Source: JABDOU01 sp041567895
GTDB lineage: Bacteria > Actinomycetota > Acidimicrobiia > Spongiisociales > SHLN01
NCBI GenBank assembly: GCA_041567895.1
Contig: JBFGAX010000001.1
Coordinates: 36,723-100,722 of the forward strand
Direction of reading: 5' to 3'
DNA: 64,000 nt
In this document: one piece after another, positions 36,637 through 44,512 of the stretch
Position numbering within the stretch: the first letter of the stretch is position 1
Layout of the letters: every line of letters begins with the position of its first letter
Made by a program: the position numbers and the translations under genes
The notes under the pieces: model-generated
The model's database searches: none
What the model was told of the DNA's origin: nothing
What the model saw: only the letters and a program-made list of their open reading frames with translations

Positions 36637-38147
36637 GCCGGCACCTCTTCGGTTTTCGAACGGATTCCAGACGCACCTCGTATCGAGAACGCACCTCCAT
36701 CACCTAGCGGTCCGCGAGCGAGTAACGCAACGGCGTTTCTGGTGAAGAAATATGCCACGAATACGTCGATGATTGTGGCGAGCCCGAGCGCAAGAGCAAA
36801 CCCTTTGACCGGTCCAATAGCGAGAATCCACAGCAGAAGAGCACCGACGAACGAAACCGTATCGGCGGTGAGAATGGTCCGAAAGGCGCGTGAGAAGCCA
36901 CTCTCCACGGTCCGGCGCAGAGGCAGTCCTTTGCCAAGATCTTCTTTGATTCTCTCAAAGAAAACGATGTAACTGTCAGCCGTGATGCCAATGGCGACGA
37001 TCAAGCCCGCAACTCCCGACAGCGTCAGCGTGAGCCCGGCCGTGATGCCGAGAAGGGAATAGACGGCAACCAGCACCGAGCCAAAGACCGTCAGCCCGAC
37101 AACGGCTACCAGACCCAGAACCCGGTAATACGCGATCAGAGCTGCCGCTACAAGACCCAGGCCGAGCAATCCGGACACGATGCCCGAGTTCAGCGAATCA
37201 CCGCCGAGCGTTGCAGAAACGTTTTGCACTCTGTCCTGCTCGAGCACGATGGGAAGTGCTCCAAAGCGGAGGACGATCGAGAGCGCATCGGCTTCTGACT
37301 GGCCTTCCGGCCCTCCGCCCGTGGTGATCTGGGCGCTTCCGCCACTGATCCCGATCGCAGGATTGACCGATGCCGCGATAAAGGGCGTGCTGATCACTTC
37401 ACCGTCAAGCACAATGGCAAAACTTCGCCGTTCGTCACCGATCTGAAATTGAGCTAGCTCACGGGTGGCCTGCGCGAACGCGTCCGCCCCTTCTGCGGTG
37501 AACCGAAGCCCAACGGACCACTCCGACGTTTGCGGATCCAGTGCCGGCGCTGCGTCTGCAATGTCGCTACCAAGCGCGAATGCGGGCCCTACGCGAATCG
37601 GTATGCCGGTCTCCGTGAGCAGGATCGCCTCTTTCGTCGGGTCGTCGTCCTTTGGATCGATCGGCGCCAGAGCCCCCTCGAAGTCGACAGAGCCGTCTTC
37701 ATTCACGTCGGACGGATCAACGAGTGGAAGCACTTTTCGAAACGAGAGCTGACCCGTGGACCCCACTGCGGCAATGGCTTGCTCACGATCGGTGACTCCC
37801 GGCAACTGCACGTCAACCTGATTGTCGCCGACGATCTGGATTACAGGTTCCAGTACACCTCCCAATGCGCTGATGCGCCTGCGCATGATTTCGACGGCGT
37901 CGTTCAGTTGGGTTTCGGTGGTCTCGGGCGGAGCCTGCAGAACAACCTCTGTACCACCGGCCAGATCGAGGCCCAATTTGGGGGCGTTACCGGTGGCAAG
38001 GAAGCCAGCGATACCGCCATAGGCGAGAACGGCTACAACAAATATCGAGATGAATCGACCTCGCACCGTGGGGCCCTGGCTTACGGGGGGTCCGGTTTTG
38101 CCGCCCGACGCAAGGCGGGCAGCCCGACCCTTGGGAGCATCTGTCAC
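36633..38147 (-). CDS. secD: Protein translocase subunit SecD
   Basis: 504 residues: N-terminal helix, then LGLDLAGGTEVVLQA, a large external P1 domain (~70-330) and five more helices with GLIVAIGITADSYIVFFERI and LTADTVSFVGALLLW. An Asp/Glu-rich insertion (~165-190, DPSDVNEDGSVDFEG) is typical of actinobacterial SecD. The GTG start overlaps yajC (GTGA). Confidence 0.96.
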   Translation of the reverse strand: MTDAPKGRAARLASGGKTGPPVSQGPTVRGRFISIFVVAVLAYGGIAGFLATGNAPKLGLDLAGGTEVVLQAPPETTETQLNDAVEIMRRRISALGGVLEPVIQIVGDNQVDVQLPGVTDREQAIAAVGSTGQLSFRKVLPLVDPSDVNEDGSVDFEGALAPIDPKDDDPTKEAILLTETGIPIRVGPAFALGSDIADAAPALDPQTSEWSVGLRFTAEGADAFAQATRELAQFQIGDERRSFAIVLDGEVISTPFIAASVNPAIGISGGSAQITTGGGPEGQSEADALSIVLRFGALPIVLEQDRVQNVSATLGGDSLNSGIVSGLLGLGLVAAALIAYYRVLGLVAVVGLTVFGSVLVAVYSLLGITAGLTLTLSGVAGLIVAIGITADSYIVFFERIKEDLGKGLPLRRTVESGFSRAFRTILTADTVSFVGALLLWILAIGPVKGFALALGLATIIDVFVAYFFTRNAVALLARGPLGDGGAFSIRGASGIRSKTEEVPA

Positions 38148-38419
38148 GAGTGAGGCTCTTGCAGCGCCCGGCGCAACAAACGCAACCGGGTCATTCCTTC
38201 GACTTCGATCACCGTCTCGTGGTCATCCAGTTCGACGATCGTTCCAATCAGACCTCCGATGGTCCGCACCCGGTCGCCAACCTGGAACGAGTCCAGTATT
38301 TCTTGACGTTGTTTCTGTCGCTGGCGTTGTCGAAACATGATGAACAAGAAAAAGGCGCCGATCAATATGATCGGCAGCAACGAACCCGTGGTGTCTGTGG
38401 CTTGCTGGAGTGCTATCAC
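38144..38419 (-). CDS. yajC: Preprotein translocase accessory protein YajC
   Basis: Small membrane partner of SecDF. It has 91 residues: one membrane helix (~12-32, LLPIILIGAFFLFIMF), a basic Arg/Gln stretch, then FQVGDRVRTIGGLIGTIVELDD, the YajC signature. It overlaps tgt on one side and secD on the other, each by 4 bases. Confidence 0.95.
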   Translation of the reverse strand: MIALQQATDTTGSLLPIILIGAFFLFIMFRQRQRQKQRQEILDSFQVGDRVRTIGGLIGTIVELDDHETVIEVEGMTRLRLLRRALQEPHS

Positions 38420-39558
38420 GGGTCGATATCGTAGTTGGAAACGGCCCCCGCATCCGCTCGCGAGCCGGCACGTACGCGCAGGCGAACGACATCCTGCTGA
38501 TAGGCCGCAAACGTCCCGGATTTAATTGCGTCCCGAGCGCCTGTCATCACGGAGAACGTGTAGGCCAGATTGTGAATACTCACCAGCCGATGAGCGGCGA
38601 GCTCCTTGGTTGTGACGAGATGTCGGAGATAGGCGCGCGAATAGTGAGAACAGGTGTGGCAGTCGCAGTTTCCATCGAGCGGTTCCGAATCCGCCCGATG
38701 GGCCGCACCCCGCAGGGAGAAATCCCCATTCGAACTCAAGACCTTTCCGTGACGCGCCAATCGCGTTGGCCACACACAATCGAACAGGTCGGTGCCATGC
38801 GCGATCGCATCAAGCAGCCCCTCCGTATCACCCAGGCCCATGACATAGCGCACCTTGGAGGTGGGCAATTCGGCAACCGTTGCCCTGAGGGCGACGCTGC
38901 GATCGAGATCAGACTCCCCCACGGAAAGGCCGCCGATGCCGAATCCCGGAGGGTCGAATGAAGCCAATGCTCTTGCACTTTCACCGCGCAGCTCTTCGTC
39001 GGTCCCCCCCTGCACAATGGGAAACAGGTACTGATCAGGCCGGATTTTGGCCGCGATGCTCCGTTCAGCCCATCGGAGGGAACGACGCATAGCCGACGCG
39101 ACAACATCACGTGGCGCGGGGAGACCCACCAGTTCATCCAACTGCATTGCCACATCGGCACCTAGGTTCTCCTGGACGGCAACGGCTCGCTCCGGTGTCA
39201 GGTCCACCTTCGCCCCGTCGTAGGTCGAGCGGAAGGTGACTCCGTCCTCGGTGACCTCCGGATTGAGTGAGAACACCTGATATCCACCAGAGTCGGTCAG
39301 GATGGGGCCTTTCCAACTCATGAACTCATGCAGGCCGCCCAGCCCCGCAATGAGTTCGTCCCCTGGACGCAACATCAGGTGATAGGTATTGGCAAGAATC
39401 ATCGAGGCGCCAACTGCTGCCAGATCGGTCGAGTCGAGCGCTTTCACGGAAGCTCGCGTGCCCACGGGCATGAAGTTCGGTGTCGCGACATCACCGTGGG
39501 GCGTCGTGAATATTCCTGAACGCGCCATGCCATCGGTGGCGAGCTGGCTCCAGCTCAT
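38416..39558 (-). CDS. tgt: tRNA-guanine(34) transglycosylase
   Basis: Swaps guanine 34 for preQ1 in tRNAs with GUN anticodons, the entry step of queuosine. It has 380 residues. TNTYHLMLRPG, the DSGGYQVFSL motif with catalytic Asp, RGGTDEELR-like QGGTDEELR and the zinc site CDCHTC...H near residue 320 are intact. The ATG at 39556-39558 overlaps the queA stop (ATGA); an alternative start nine bases up is possible. No preQ1 synthesis genes lie in the window. Confidence 0.95.
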   Translation of the reverse strand: MSWSQLATDGMARSGIFTTPHGDVATPNFMPVGTRASVKALDSTDLAAVGASMILANTYHLMLRPGDELIAGLGGLHEFMSWKGPILTDSGGYQVFSLNPEVTEDGVTFRSTYDGAKVDLTPERAVAVQENLGADVAMQLDELVGLPAPRDVVASAMRRSLRWAERSIAAKIRPDQYLFPIVQGGTDEELRGESARALASFDPPGFGIGGLSVGESDLDRSVALRATVAELPTSKVRYVMGLGDTEGLLDAIAHGTDLFDCVWPTRLARHGKVLSSNGDFSLRGAAHRADSEPLDGNCDCHTCSHYSRAYLRHLVTTKELAAHRLVSIHNLAYTFSVMTGARDAIKSGTFAAYQQDVVRLRVRAGSRADAGAVSNYDIDP

Positions 39559-40565
39559 CTCACCCATCCCAGCATTGCATCGCCAAAGGACAGGAATCGA
39601 TAGCCCCGATCGAGAGCAGTCGTGTACGCGTCTCGCCATGCGTCGCCAAACAGAGCAGCAACCATGACGAGCAGTGTGGTGTTGGGCAAGTGGAAGTTCG
39701 TGATGACTCCGTCGACGACACGACATGCATATCCGGGGGTGATGTAGAGATCCGTTGACCCGGCATATGGCTGTAGATCACCGCTCGCCGCGGCTGACTC
39801 GAGAGCACGCACAGCCGTGGTTCCCACCGCAACCACCCGGCCGCCTGCAGACCGTGTGCGATCAACAGCATCGATCGCTGACGGTTCCACGAGCACGCGC
39901 TCGGAGTGAATGCGGTGATCCTCGATGCGTGGCTCGGTGATGGGTCGAAACGTATCGAGTCCCACTTCTAGAAGAACAGAAGCGACATCGATTCCGGCCG
40001 ACGCCAGCCGATCCAACAATGCAGCCGTGAAGTGCAGGCCTGCTGTTGGTGCTGCGGCGGATCCGGTCTCGTTGGCATACACCGTCTGATAGTCAGCGGG
40101 GTCGGACAATCGTTCGCCGATGTATGGCGGCAAGGGCATCTCGCCCGATTCGGTGATCGCTTCCTCGAGGTCCCCATCGGCCTCCACGAGAACGGTTGCG
40201 AGACCTTCTCCCTGGTGTTCGAGAATCGTCGCTACCACCCGCCCCGAGACGATCACGTCGCCCACCGCTATTTTTTTGGCCGGACGTACCAGCGCTGACC
40301 AGATCGATCGCTCCTCGCCTAGTTCTCGAAGGAGGAGCAGCTCCGCCGATCCGCCCGTTGCCCTACTGCCCCGTAGTCGACTGGCTCGGACACGAGTTCG
40401 GTTGACTACGAGCAGATCGCCAGACCTGAGAAGCCCCGGCAGGTCTGAAAAGACATGATCTCTCAAGCCGTCGAGTTCGAGCAACCTGGCGCTATCGCGA
40501 GGCTCTACGGGGTGTTGGGCTATGGCAGAGCGCGGGAGCTCGTAGGAAAAATCGGCAAGATCCAC
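39555..40565 (-). CDS. queA: S-adenosylmethionine:tRNA ribosyltransferase-isomerase
   Basis: Adds an epoxycyclopentane unit from S-adenosylmethionine to preQ1-tRNA. It has 336 residues, beginning MDLADFSYELPRSAIAQHP, with ARLLELDG, GEMPLPPYI, TAGLHFT and the C-terminal HLPNTTLLVMVAALFG motif. The start is GTG, overlapping the ruvB stop by one base. Few well-studied actinobacteria have queA-tgt; here they sit inside the ruv-sec string. Confidence 0.96.
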   Translation of the reverse strand: MDLADFSYELPRSAIAQHPVEPRDSARLLELDGLRDHVFSDLPGLLRSGDLLVVNRTRVRASRLRGSRATGGSAELLLLRELGEERSIWSALVRPAKKIAVGDVIVSGRVVATILEHQGEGLATVLVEADGDLEEAITESGEMPLPPYIGERLSDPADYQTVYANETGSAAAPTAGLHFTAALLDRLASAGIDVASVLLEVGLDTFRPITEPRIEDHRIHSERVLVEPSAIDAVDRTRSAGGRVVAVGTTAVRALESAAASGDLQPYAGSTDLYITPGYACRVVDGVITNFHLPNTTLLVMVAALFGDAWRDAYTTALDRGYRFLSFGDAMLGWVR

Positions 40566-41593
40566 TAATCGAGGAGTGTCTGCTGATGGTTCAACGTGGG
40601 CGGAGGGATTCGCTGCATGTGCTCGTACGCAGCTGCGGTGACCACTCTCCCCCGCGGTGTCCGTTGCAGCAAACCTTTTTGGATCAGAAACGGCTCGTAC
40701 GCGTCTTCGATCGTTTCGGGCTCCTCACCGACTGCGATAGCTACGGTCGAAAGCCCGACCGGACCCCCACCGAACTTGTCGATCACGGCTTCGAGGATGG
40801 CACGGTCGACCTCGTCGAGTCCCGCCTCGTCGACTTCGAACGCAAAGAGGCCATCCGCTGCGGTTTCGGCAGTGATGAGCCCGTCCGAACGAACCGTAGA
40901 AAAGTCACGCACCCGCCTCAACAGGCGGTTGGCGATTCTCGGCGTTCCGCGGCTGCGGGAGGCGATGATTGCGGCGCCGGCTTCGTCTATCTGGACGCCG
41001 AGGATCGAAGCGGACCGTACGACGATCATGCCCAGATCCTCGGGCGGGTAATAATCGAGGCGGCCTACTTCGCCGAACCGGTCGCGGAGCGGCGACGAAA
41101 TTTTGCCGAGCCGCGTAGTCGCTCCGATCAGCGTGAAGCGTGGCAAATCGAGACGGATCGAACGCGCAGATGGACCTTTGCCGACCATGATGTCCAGCTT
41201 GAAGTCCTCCATCGCCGAGTAGAGGACCTCCTCGACCTGTCGGGGTAGGCGATGCACCTCATCGATAAAGAACACGTCGCCTTCGGAGAGGTTTGTCAGT
41301 TCTCCGGCGAGATCGCCCGGCCTTTCGAGCGCCGGGCCCGATGTGAGCCGCAGCTGACCTTCCATCTCGTTTGCGAGGATGACCGCCATGGTCGTCTTGC
41401 CGAGTCCGGGTGGCCCGGACAACAACACGTGATCGAGCGTCTCGGATCTGGACTTCGCAGCCTCGATCATGATGCCAAGACGTTCCTTCAGCGGATCCTG
41501 ACCGACGAAATCTCCCATTCGCTTCGGACGAAGGGAAGCCTCGGTTTGATCTTCTTCGAGCGCAGAGCCCGCCAACAAGCCGTCTTCCCTCAT
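40565..41593 (-). CDS. ruvB: Holliday junction helicase RuvB
   Basis: Hexameric AAA+ motor for branch migration. It has 342 residues. SLRPKRMGDFVGQDPLKERL begins the core, Walker A is GPPGLGKTTM, Walker B FIDEVHRL, sensor 1 IGATTRLGKISSPLRDRFG and the C-terminal winged helix carries LLQRTPRGRVVT. It overlaps ruvA by 4 bases. Confidence 0.97.
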   Translation of the reverse strand: MREDGLLAGSALEEDQTEASLRPKRMGDFVGQDPLKERLGIMIEAAKSRSETLDHVLLSGPPGLGKTTMAVILANEMEGQLRLTSGPALERPGDLAGELTNLSEGDVFFIDEVHRLPRQVEEVLYSAMEDFKLDIMVGKGPSARSIRLDLPRFTLIGATTRLGKISSPLRDRFGEVGRLDYYPPEDLGMIVVRSASILGVQIDEAGAAIIASRSRGTPRIANRLLRRVRDFSTVRSDGLITAETAADGLFAFEVDEAGLDEVDRAILEAVIDKFGGGPVGLSTVAIAVGEEPETIEDAYEPFLIQKGLLQRTPRGRVVTAAAYEHMQRIPPPTLNHQQTLLD

Positions 41594-42159
41594 GTCTGTC
41601 CCAGTCGTTGCAAAGCATCCTTCAGCATGGTTTCGGTGTCGCCCTCGGTGAGGTCGATCATCACTTCCCGGACCTCGTTTGGAGCAAATCCGAGAGATTC
41701 GAGTGCGTCCCTCACCTCGCTGTGGTCTGATACATCGCCCGGAATATCGCCGGTTGGGAGATCGAGCTTGGGGCGCAACTCGAGAATCAGCTTCTGGGCG
41801 GTTCGCTTACCGACGCCTGGCACCATCTCCAGGGCAGCCGTGTCCTGAGCGTTGACAGCCTCTCGCAAGCGCACATCATCGAGTGTTGCAAGGATCGCCA
41901 GAGCCAGCTTGGGACCGACCCCACTGGCGCCAAGCAGGATCTGGAACGTGTTTCGGTCGCCGGCTTCGAGAAAGCCATACAAGGAAAGCTGATCCTCCCG
42001 CACATGGGTGTGGGTGTGCAGCACGACCTCTTCGCCGATGGGGGGAAGTTCTGCGAGGGTGCTGGGAGTGACAGCAACCACGTAGCCAACGCCATTCACG
42101 TCCATGAGCAACTGCTCAGAAAATGAACTTGCCAGAGTCCCTCGAAGCCGCCCGATCAC
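41590..42159 (-). CDS. ruvA: Holliday junction binding protein RuvA
   Basis: Tetramer that holds the junction open and loads RuvB. It has 189 residues with three domains: OB fold (1-~65, MIGRLRGTL, HTHVREDQLSLYGF), two helix-hairpin-helix motifs (LLGASGVGPKLALAIL and MVPGVGKRTAQKLILEL) and a C-terminal RuvB-binding domain. It overlaps ruvC and ruvB as ATGA. Confidence 0.97.
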   Translation of the reverse strand: MIGRLRGTLASSFSEQLLMDVNGVGYVVAVTPSTLAELPPIGEEVVLHTHTHVREDQLSLYGFLEAGDRNTFQILLGASGVGPKLALAILATLDDVRLREAVNAQDTAALEMVPGVGKRTAQKLILELRPKLDLPTGDIPGDVSDHSEVRDALESLGFAPNEVREVMIDLTEGDTETMLKDALQRLGQT

Positions 42160-42653
42160 GACGGCGCTCCCGAAGGAACGTTCGGACGATGAGATCGCAC
42201 ATAGCTCAACGCCAACGCCAGAGCATCGGCGGCGTCCGCCGGCGCATCGAGAACTTTCAGCTTGAGTTGCTGCATGATGGCATACCGAATCTGTTGCTTG
42301 TCGGCCCGGCCATAACCGGTCACGGCCAACTTAACCGCAGAAGGACTGATCTCGTAGACACCGATTCCGGCCTGTCCTGCGGCCAGCATCGCAACCCCCG
42401 ACGCCCGACCCACGGCCACAGCCGTGTTCAGGTTGCGATTGGTGAATACTTGCTCGATCGCCATGACCTCTGGTTGATACTCTCGAATAACCGCGGTCAA
42501 GTCGCGGTAAATCTCCTGAAGTCGCATCGGCAATTCCATATCGGGCGACGTTGTGAACACGCCCGCCGTGACGGCAGTGACGACTTCGGAACGCGCATCC
42601 AAGACCCCAAACCCACATCGCGAAACCCCTGGATCGATCCCTAAAACGAACAT
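42156..42653 (-). CDS. ruvC: Holliday junction resolvase RuvC
   Basis: Cuts Holliday junctions. It has 165 residues. The acidic catalytic set is visible: Asp in GIDPGVSRCGFG, Glu in MAIEQVFTNRN, and Asp residues in DAPADAADALALAL. The ATG at 42651-42653 sits inside a LexA-type palindrome (separate entry) and no ribosome site is apparent, so the message may be leaderless or nearly so. It is the first gene of a ten-gene string. Confidence 0.96.
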   Translation of the reverse strand: MFVLGIDPGVSRCGFGVLDARSEVVTAVTAGVFTTSPDMELPMRLQEIYRDLTAVIREYQPEVMAIEQVFTNRNLNTAVAVGRASGVAMLAAGQAGIGVYEISPSAVKLAVTGYGRADKQQIRYAIMQQLKLKVLDAPADAADALALALSYVRSHRPNVPSGAPS

Positions 42654-42660
42654 ATGTTCT
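42647..42660. promoter_or_regulatory. LexA (SOS) box on the ruvC start codon
   Basis: CGAACATATGTTCT: a 12-base perfect palindrome GAACATATGTTC matching the Gram-positive LexA consensus CGAAC-N4-GTTCG with one mismatch at the last base. It covers the ruvC ATG (42651-42653, minus strand). ruvCAB is SOS-induced in mycobacteria and other bacteria. LexA bound here would block a short-leader promoter directly. Confidence 0.7.
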
Positions 42661-42729
42661 ATGAGACTACAACGTTGGTGCCGAGCGAAGAAAGATACGC
42701 CTCGATGGGTGATTGTGCACCGGCCTTCG

Positions 42730-43701
42730 TCAGACCTCTACCGGGATGTCGCCAATGAAATCCGTGATCGCATCGACCGTTCGATCGAGAGCGTCGAACT
42801 GGGGAAGGCCGCGAGTTCCCGGGATGCGAACTGCCCCCCAATTGTCCGTACGAGACGTGAACGGAGCGAGTTCTGCAAACGACGAATAAGGATCTTCGTC
42901 GAACAGGACCCGGGTTGGCGCAGTGACTCGCGAGTAGATCACTTCGGTGGCGTGTCGAGTGAACAGCACGCCGGAGAGGAACGCTGCGGGGGCGAAGCGG
43001 GCGTTGGGTTGGTGTGAGGTCAAGTATGAATAGCTGAGCAGGCCGGGGTCGATGTCGCCCACAAAGCTCTTGGCGAGGTAGAAATTCAGTGAAGGCCTCG
43101 ACACCAGGGCGTCGTACAGCGCCTGGCCAATGACCGGTGTGCGGATGAAATCGCCCAACCGCTGCGGGGGAACAGCGTCGTCGGTGCCGAAGCCCGTGGG
43201 CGAGATCATGGTGAGCGATGCAACGAGATCAGGTCGGAGGGTCTCGGCTTTCGCCGCGAACTCTGCTCCCAGCGAGAGTGCCACGATGTGGCAGGGCCGG
43301 CCGACGCTCTCGAGGGCGGCGACGACAGCTGCCGTCATGTGGCCGGTGTCGTAGGAGATCGGCTCTCGATCGGACCGGCCGTATCCGGGCAGATCCAGGG
43401 CGGTGACGGCGAACTTCGTTCCGAGTACATCGAACAGCGGCCGCATTTCGGCGGCTGAAGCGGCGGCATTCACCGAATGAACCAGCAGTACCGGTGGTGC
43501 CCCTGCCGGTCCATGTTGGTAGAAGGCAACTCGCCCACGCCCCGGGATGGCAACGAATGAAGGCTCCACGGCCACCGGGCTCGGCAAGGGCAGGTCGTGG
43601 TCGACCATCGTTGCGCTGTAGGCAACCCCGCCGGCGGCGGCCAGCGGCGACAACTTGAGCAGCTTGCCGGCGACGACGAAGGGGGCGGTGAGAATGTTCA
43701 T
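42730..43701 (-). CDS. Alpha/beta hydrolase-fold protein, catalytic His not found
   Basis: 323 residues: a hydrophobic N-terminal segment, then an alpha/beta hydrolase core with oxyanion region VLLVHSVNAAA, ALDLPGYGRSD and nucleophile elbow ALSLGAEF (Ser143). The acid is probably Asp268 or Asp270 (VLFDEDP). Where the family has a GH-LP motif supplying the catalytic His, this protein reads IPGTRGLPQFD (293-303), with no His. It may be inactive as a hydrolase or use another residue. ATG at 43701 is chosen; the open frame extends 33 codons into repeat DNA and is not credible there. A standalone gene. Confidence 0.75.
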   Translation of the reverse strand: MNILTAPFVVAGKLLKLSPLAAAGGVAYSATMVDHDLPLPSPVAVEPSFVAIPGRGRVAFYQHGPAGAPPVLLVHSVNAAASAAEMRPLFDVLGTKFAVTALDLPGYGRSDREPISYDTGHMTAAVVAALESVGRPCHIVALSLGAEFAAKAETLRPDLVASLTMISPTGFGTDDAVPPQRLGDFIRTPVIGQALYDALVSRPSLNFYLAKSFVGDIDPGLLSYSYLTSHQPNARFAPAAFLSGVLFTRHATEVIYSRVTAPTRVLFDEDPYSSFAELAPFTSRTDNWGAVRIPGTRGLPQFDALDRTVDAITDFIGDIPVEV

Positions 43702-43736
43702 GGCAAGCAACACTATTGGATGGCCCCTGCCGGTTG

Positions 43737-43800
43737 GCACGCGAAAAGCCCTCGAGTTTTCAGGTGGCACACGCAGAGCCTTTGAGCCCCTTTGCGCCAA
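43737..43800. repeat. Dispersed repeat, second locus
   Basis: AGGTGGCACACGCAGAGCC, continuing TTTGAGCCCCTTTGCGCCAAT, at 43762-43800 aligns with 17875-17914 (AGGTGGCATGCGCAGAGGG, CTTCGAGCCCCTCAGCGTCAAT) with about seven differences and one 1-base gap over ~41 bases. A more diverged copy lies immediately left (GGCACGCGAAAAGCCCTCGAG at 43737-43757). Both loci are intergenic. Confidence 0.7.
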
Positions 43801-43965
43801 TCAGGTACTGGAGTTGCGGAACAACTCCCAACTAACCCGCCGAGTTCCCAACGCCCCTATCGCCAATCAGGCGTTTGGAGTTGCGAAGCAACTCCCAAGG
43901 AACCCGCAGGGTTCCCAGCTGCAGACACGCACGCGAAAAACCCCACAGATGCTGCCTGATTGGGA
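43795..43965. repeat. Two 66-base units with nested hairpins
   Basis: Unit A (43795-43860) and unit B (from 43861) both begin CGCCAATCAGG and carry a GGAGTTG hairpin followed by a second hairpin or its remnant. In unit B, GGAGTTGC-GAA-GCAACTCC (43877-43895) and GGAACCC-GCA-GGGTTCC (43899-43915) are perfect; CCAATCAGGC (43863-43872) pairs with GCCTGATTGG (43954-43963) to enclose them. Unit A keeps the first hairpin (GGAGTTG/CAACTCC). The nested layout suggests a structured RNA or a REP-like element. Confidence 0.8.
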
Positions 43966-44014
43966 TAGACCTACCTCTCGGCGGTTTCTCCCGGCTTCAC
44001 CCGTGGGGTTTTTC
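43935..44014. repeat. 12-bp perfect inverted repeat with A/T-run ends
   Basis: GAAAAACCCCAC (43935-43946) and GTGGGGTTTTTC (44003-44014) are exact complements 56 bases apart. Each arm ends in a run of five A or T on the outside, so either transcript would form a stem followed by a U run. It could act as a two-way terminator for the flanking divergent genes or be an element end. Confidence 0.7.
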
Positions 44015-44028
44015 CGAGCTCGTCTTGT

Positions 44029-44196
44029 GTCTCCGACCCCGAATGGGTTGCTTGGCCCCGATCTTCCCGGACGGACAAGTCTCCAAGTCCGACGGAGCGT
44101 CCCGTCTCCAAGTATCAACTCCGGGCGCTGGTTGCGGGCACGTTCCAGGCGTCGTCTCCAACACCTGCTCCGTCCCCGCGCTCGATTCTCGTCTCC
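44029..44196. repeat. Five GTCTCC motifs at irregular spacing
   Basis: GTCTCC followed by A or G occurs at 44029, 44079, 44104, 44154 and 44191 (steps 50, 25, 50, 37). Several copies share the flank AGTCTCCAAG or CGTCTCCAAG. On the minus strand the motif reads GGAGAC. It may be a decayed tandem repeat; no function can be assigned. Confidence 0.45.
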
Positions 44197-44512
44197 GAGT
44201 CTCGCTCCAGGTAGGTCCGAGTGGCACCTTCGATGCCTGAGCATCTCTGGCTTTCTCGAGCCTGCCGGTGACACAATACGAAGTGCTGTAAAGCTTCGTG
44301 CACCTCGCATGCGTTCTCCCCTCAACGACTCGACCCGTCGGCCGTTCCGCATCGGTTTGAACGGTCGTCAACCTAACCGAGGCGACCATCTCAGCACCAG
44401 TGGGTCGCGAAAATATTGTCACTGGCTTTCCTACCTGCCTCTGACAGGATTCGCGAAGGCTGCTCAAGATCGAATCGCTACCGGCCGAAATCATCATGAG
44501 GAGGATCTGAAC

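Larger units (their letters stand above)
43702..44512. other. 811-base non-coding region with structured repeats
   Basis: One plus-strand frame stays open through the whole stretch, but its translation (Arg/Pro/Ser-rich, no recognisable domain) looks like chance in GC-rich DNA, and long minus-strand frames are no better. From left to right: degenerate copies of a dispersed repeat (43737-43800), two 66-base units with hairpins (43795-43965), a 12-bp inverted repeat with a 56-base interval (43935-44014), five GTCTCC motifs (44029-44196), an ACGAAG/CTTCGT hairpin (44278-44299), then the leader of the next gene. I checked by eye for tmRNA, RNase P RNA and SRP RNA hallmarks and found none. Confidence 0.6.

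Noticed and set aside
43655..44512. Open plus-strand frame extending the 201-residue protein upstream by ~286 codons
   Set aside because: Translation is Arg/Pro/Ser-rich without domains, runs through hairpin repeats and the start of the hydrolase gene, and a strong ribosome site sits at the internal ATG 44513.
43702..44512. tmRNA, RNase P RNA or SRP RNA gene
   Set aside because: None of their universal sequence blocks was found on either strand; only unrelated hairpins are present.
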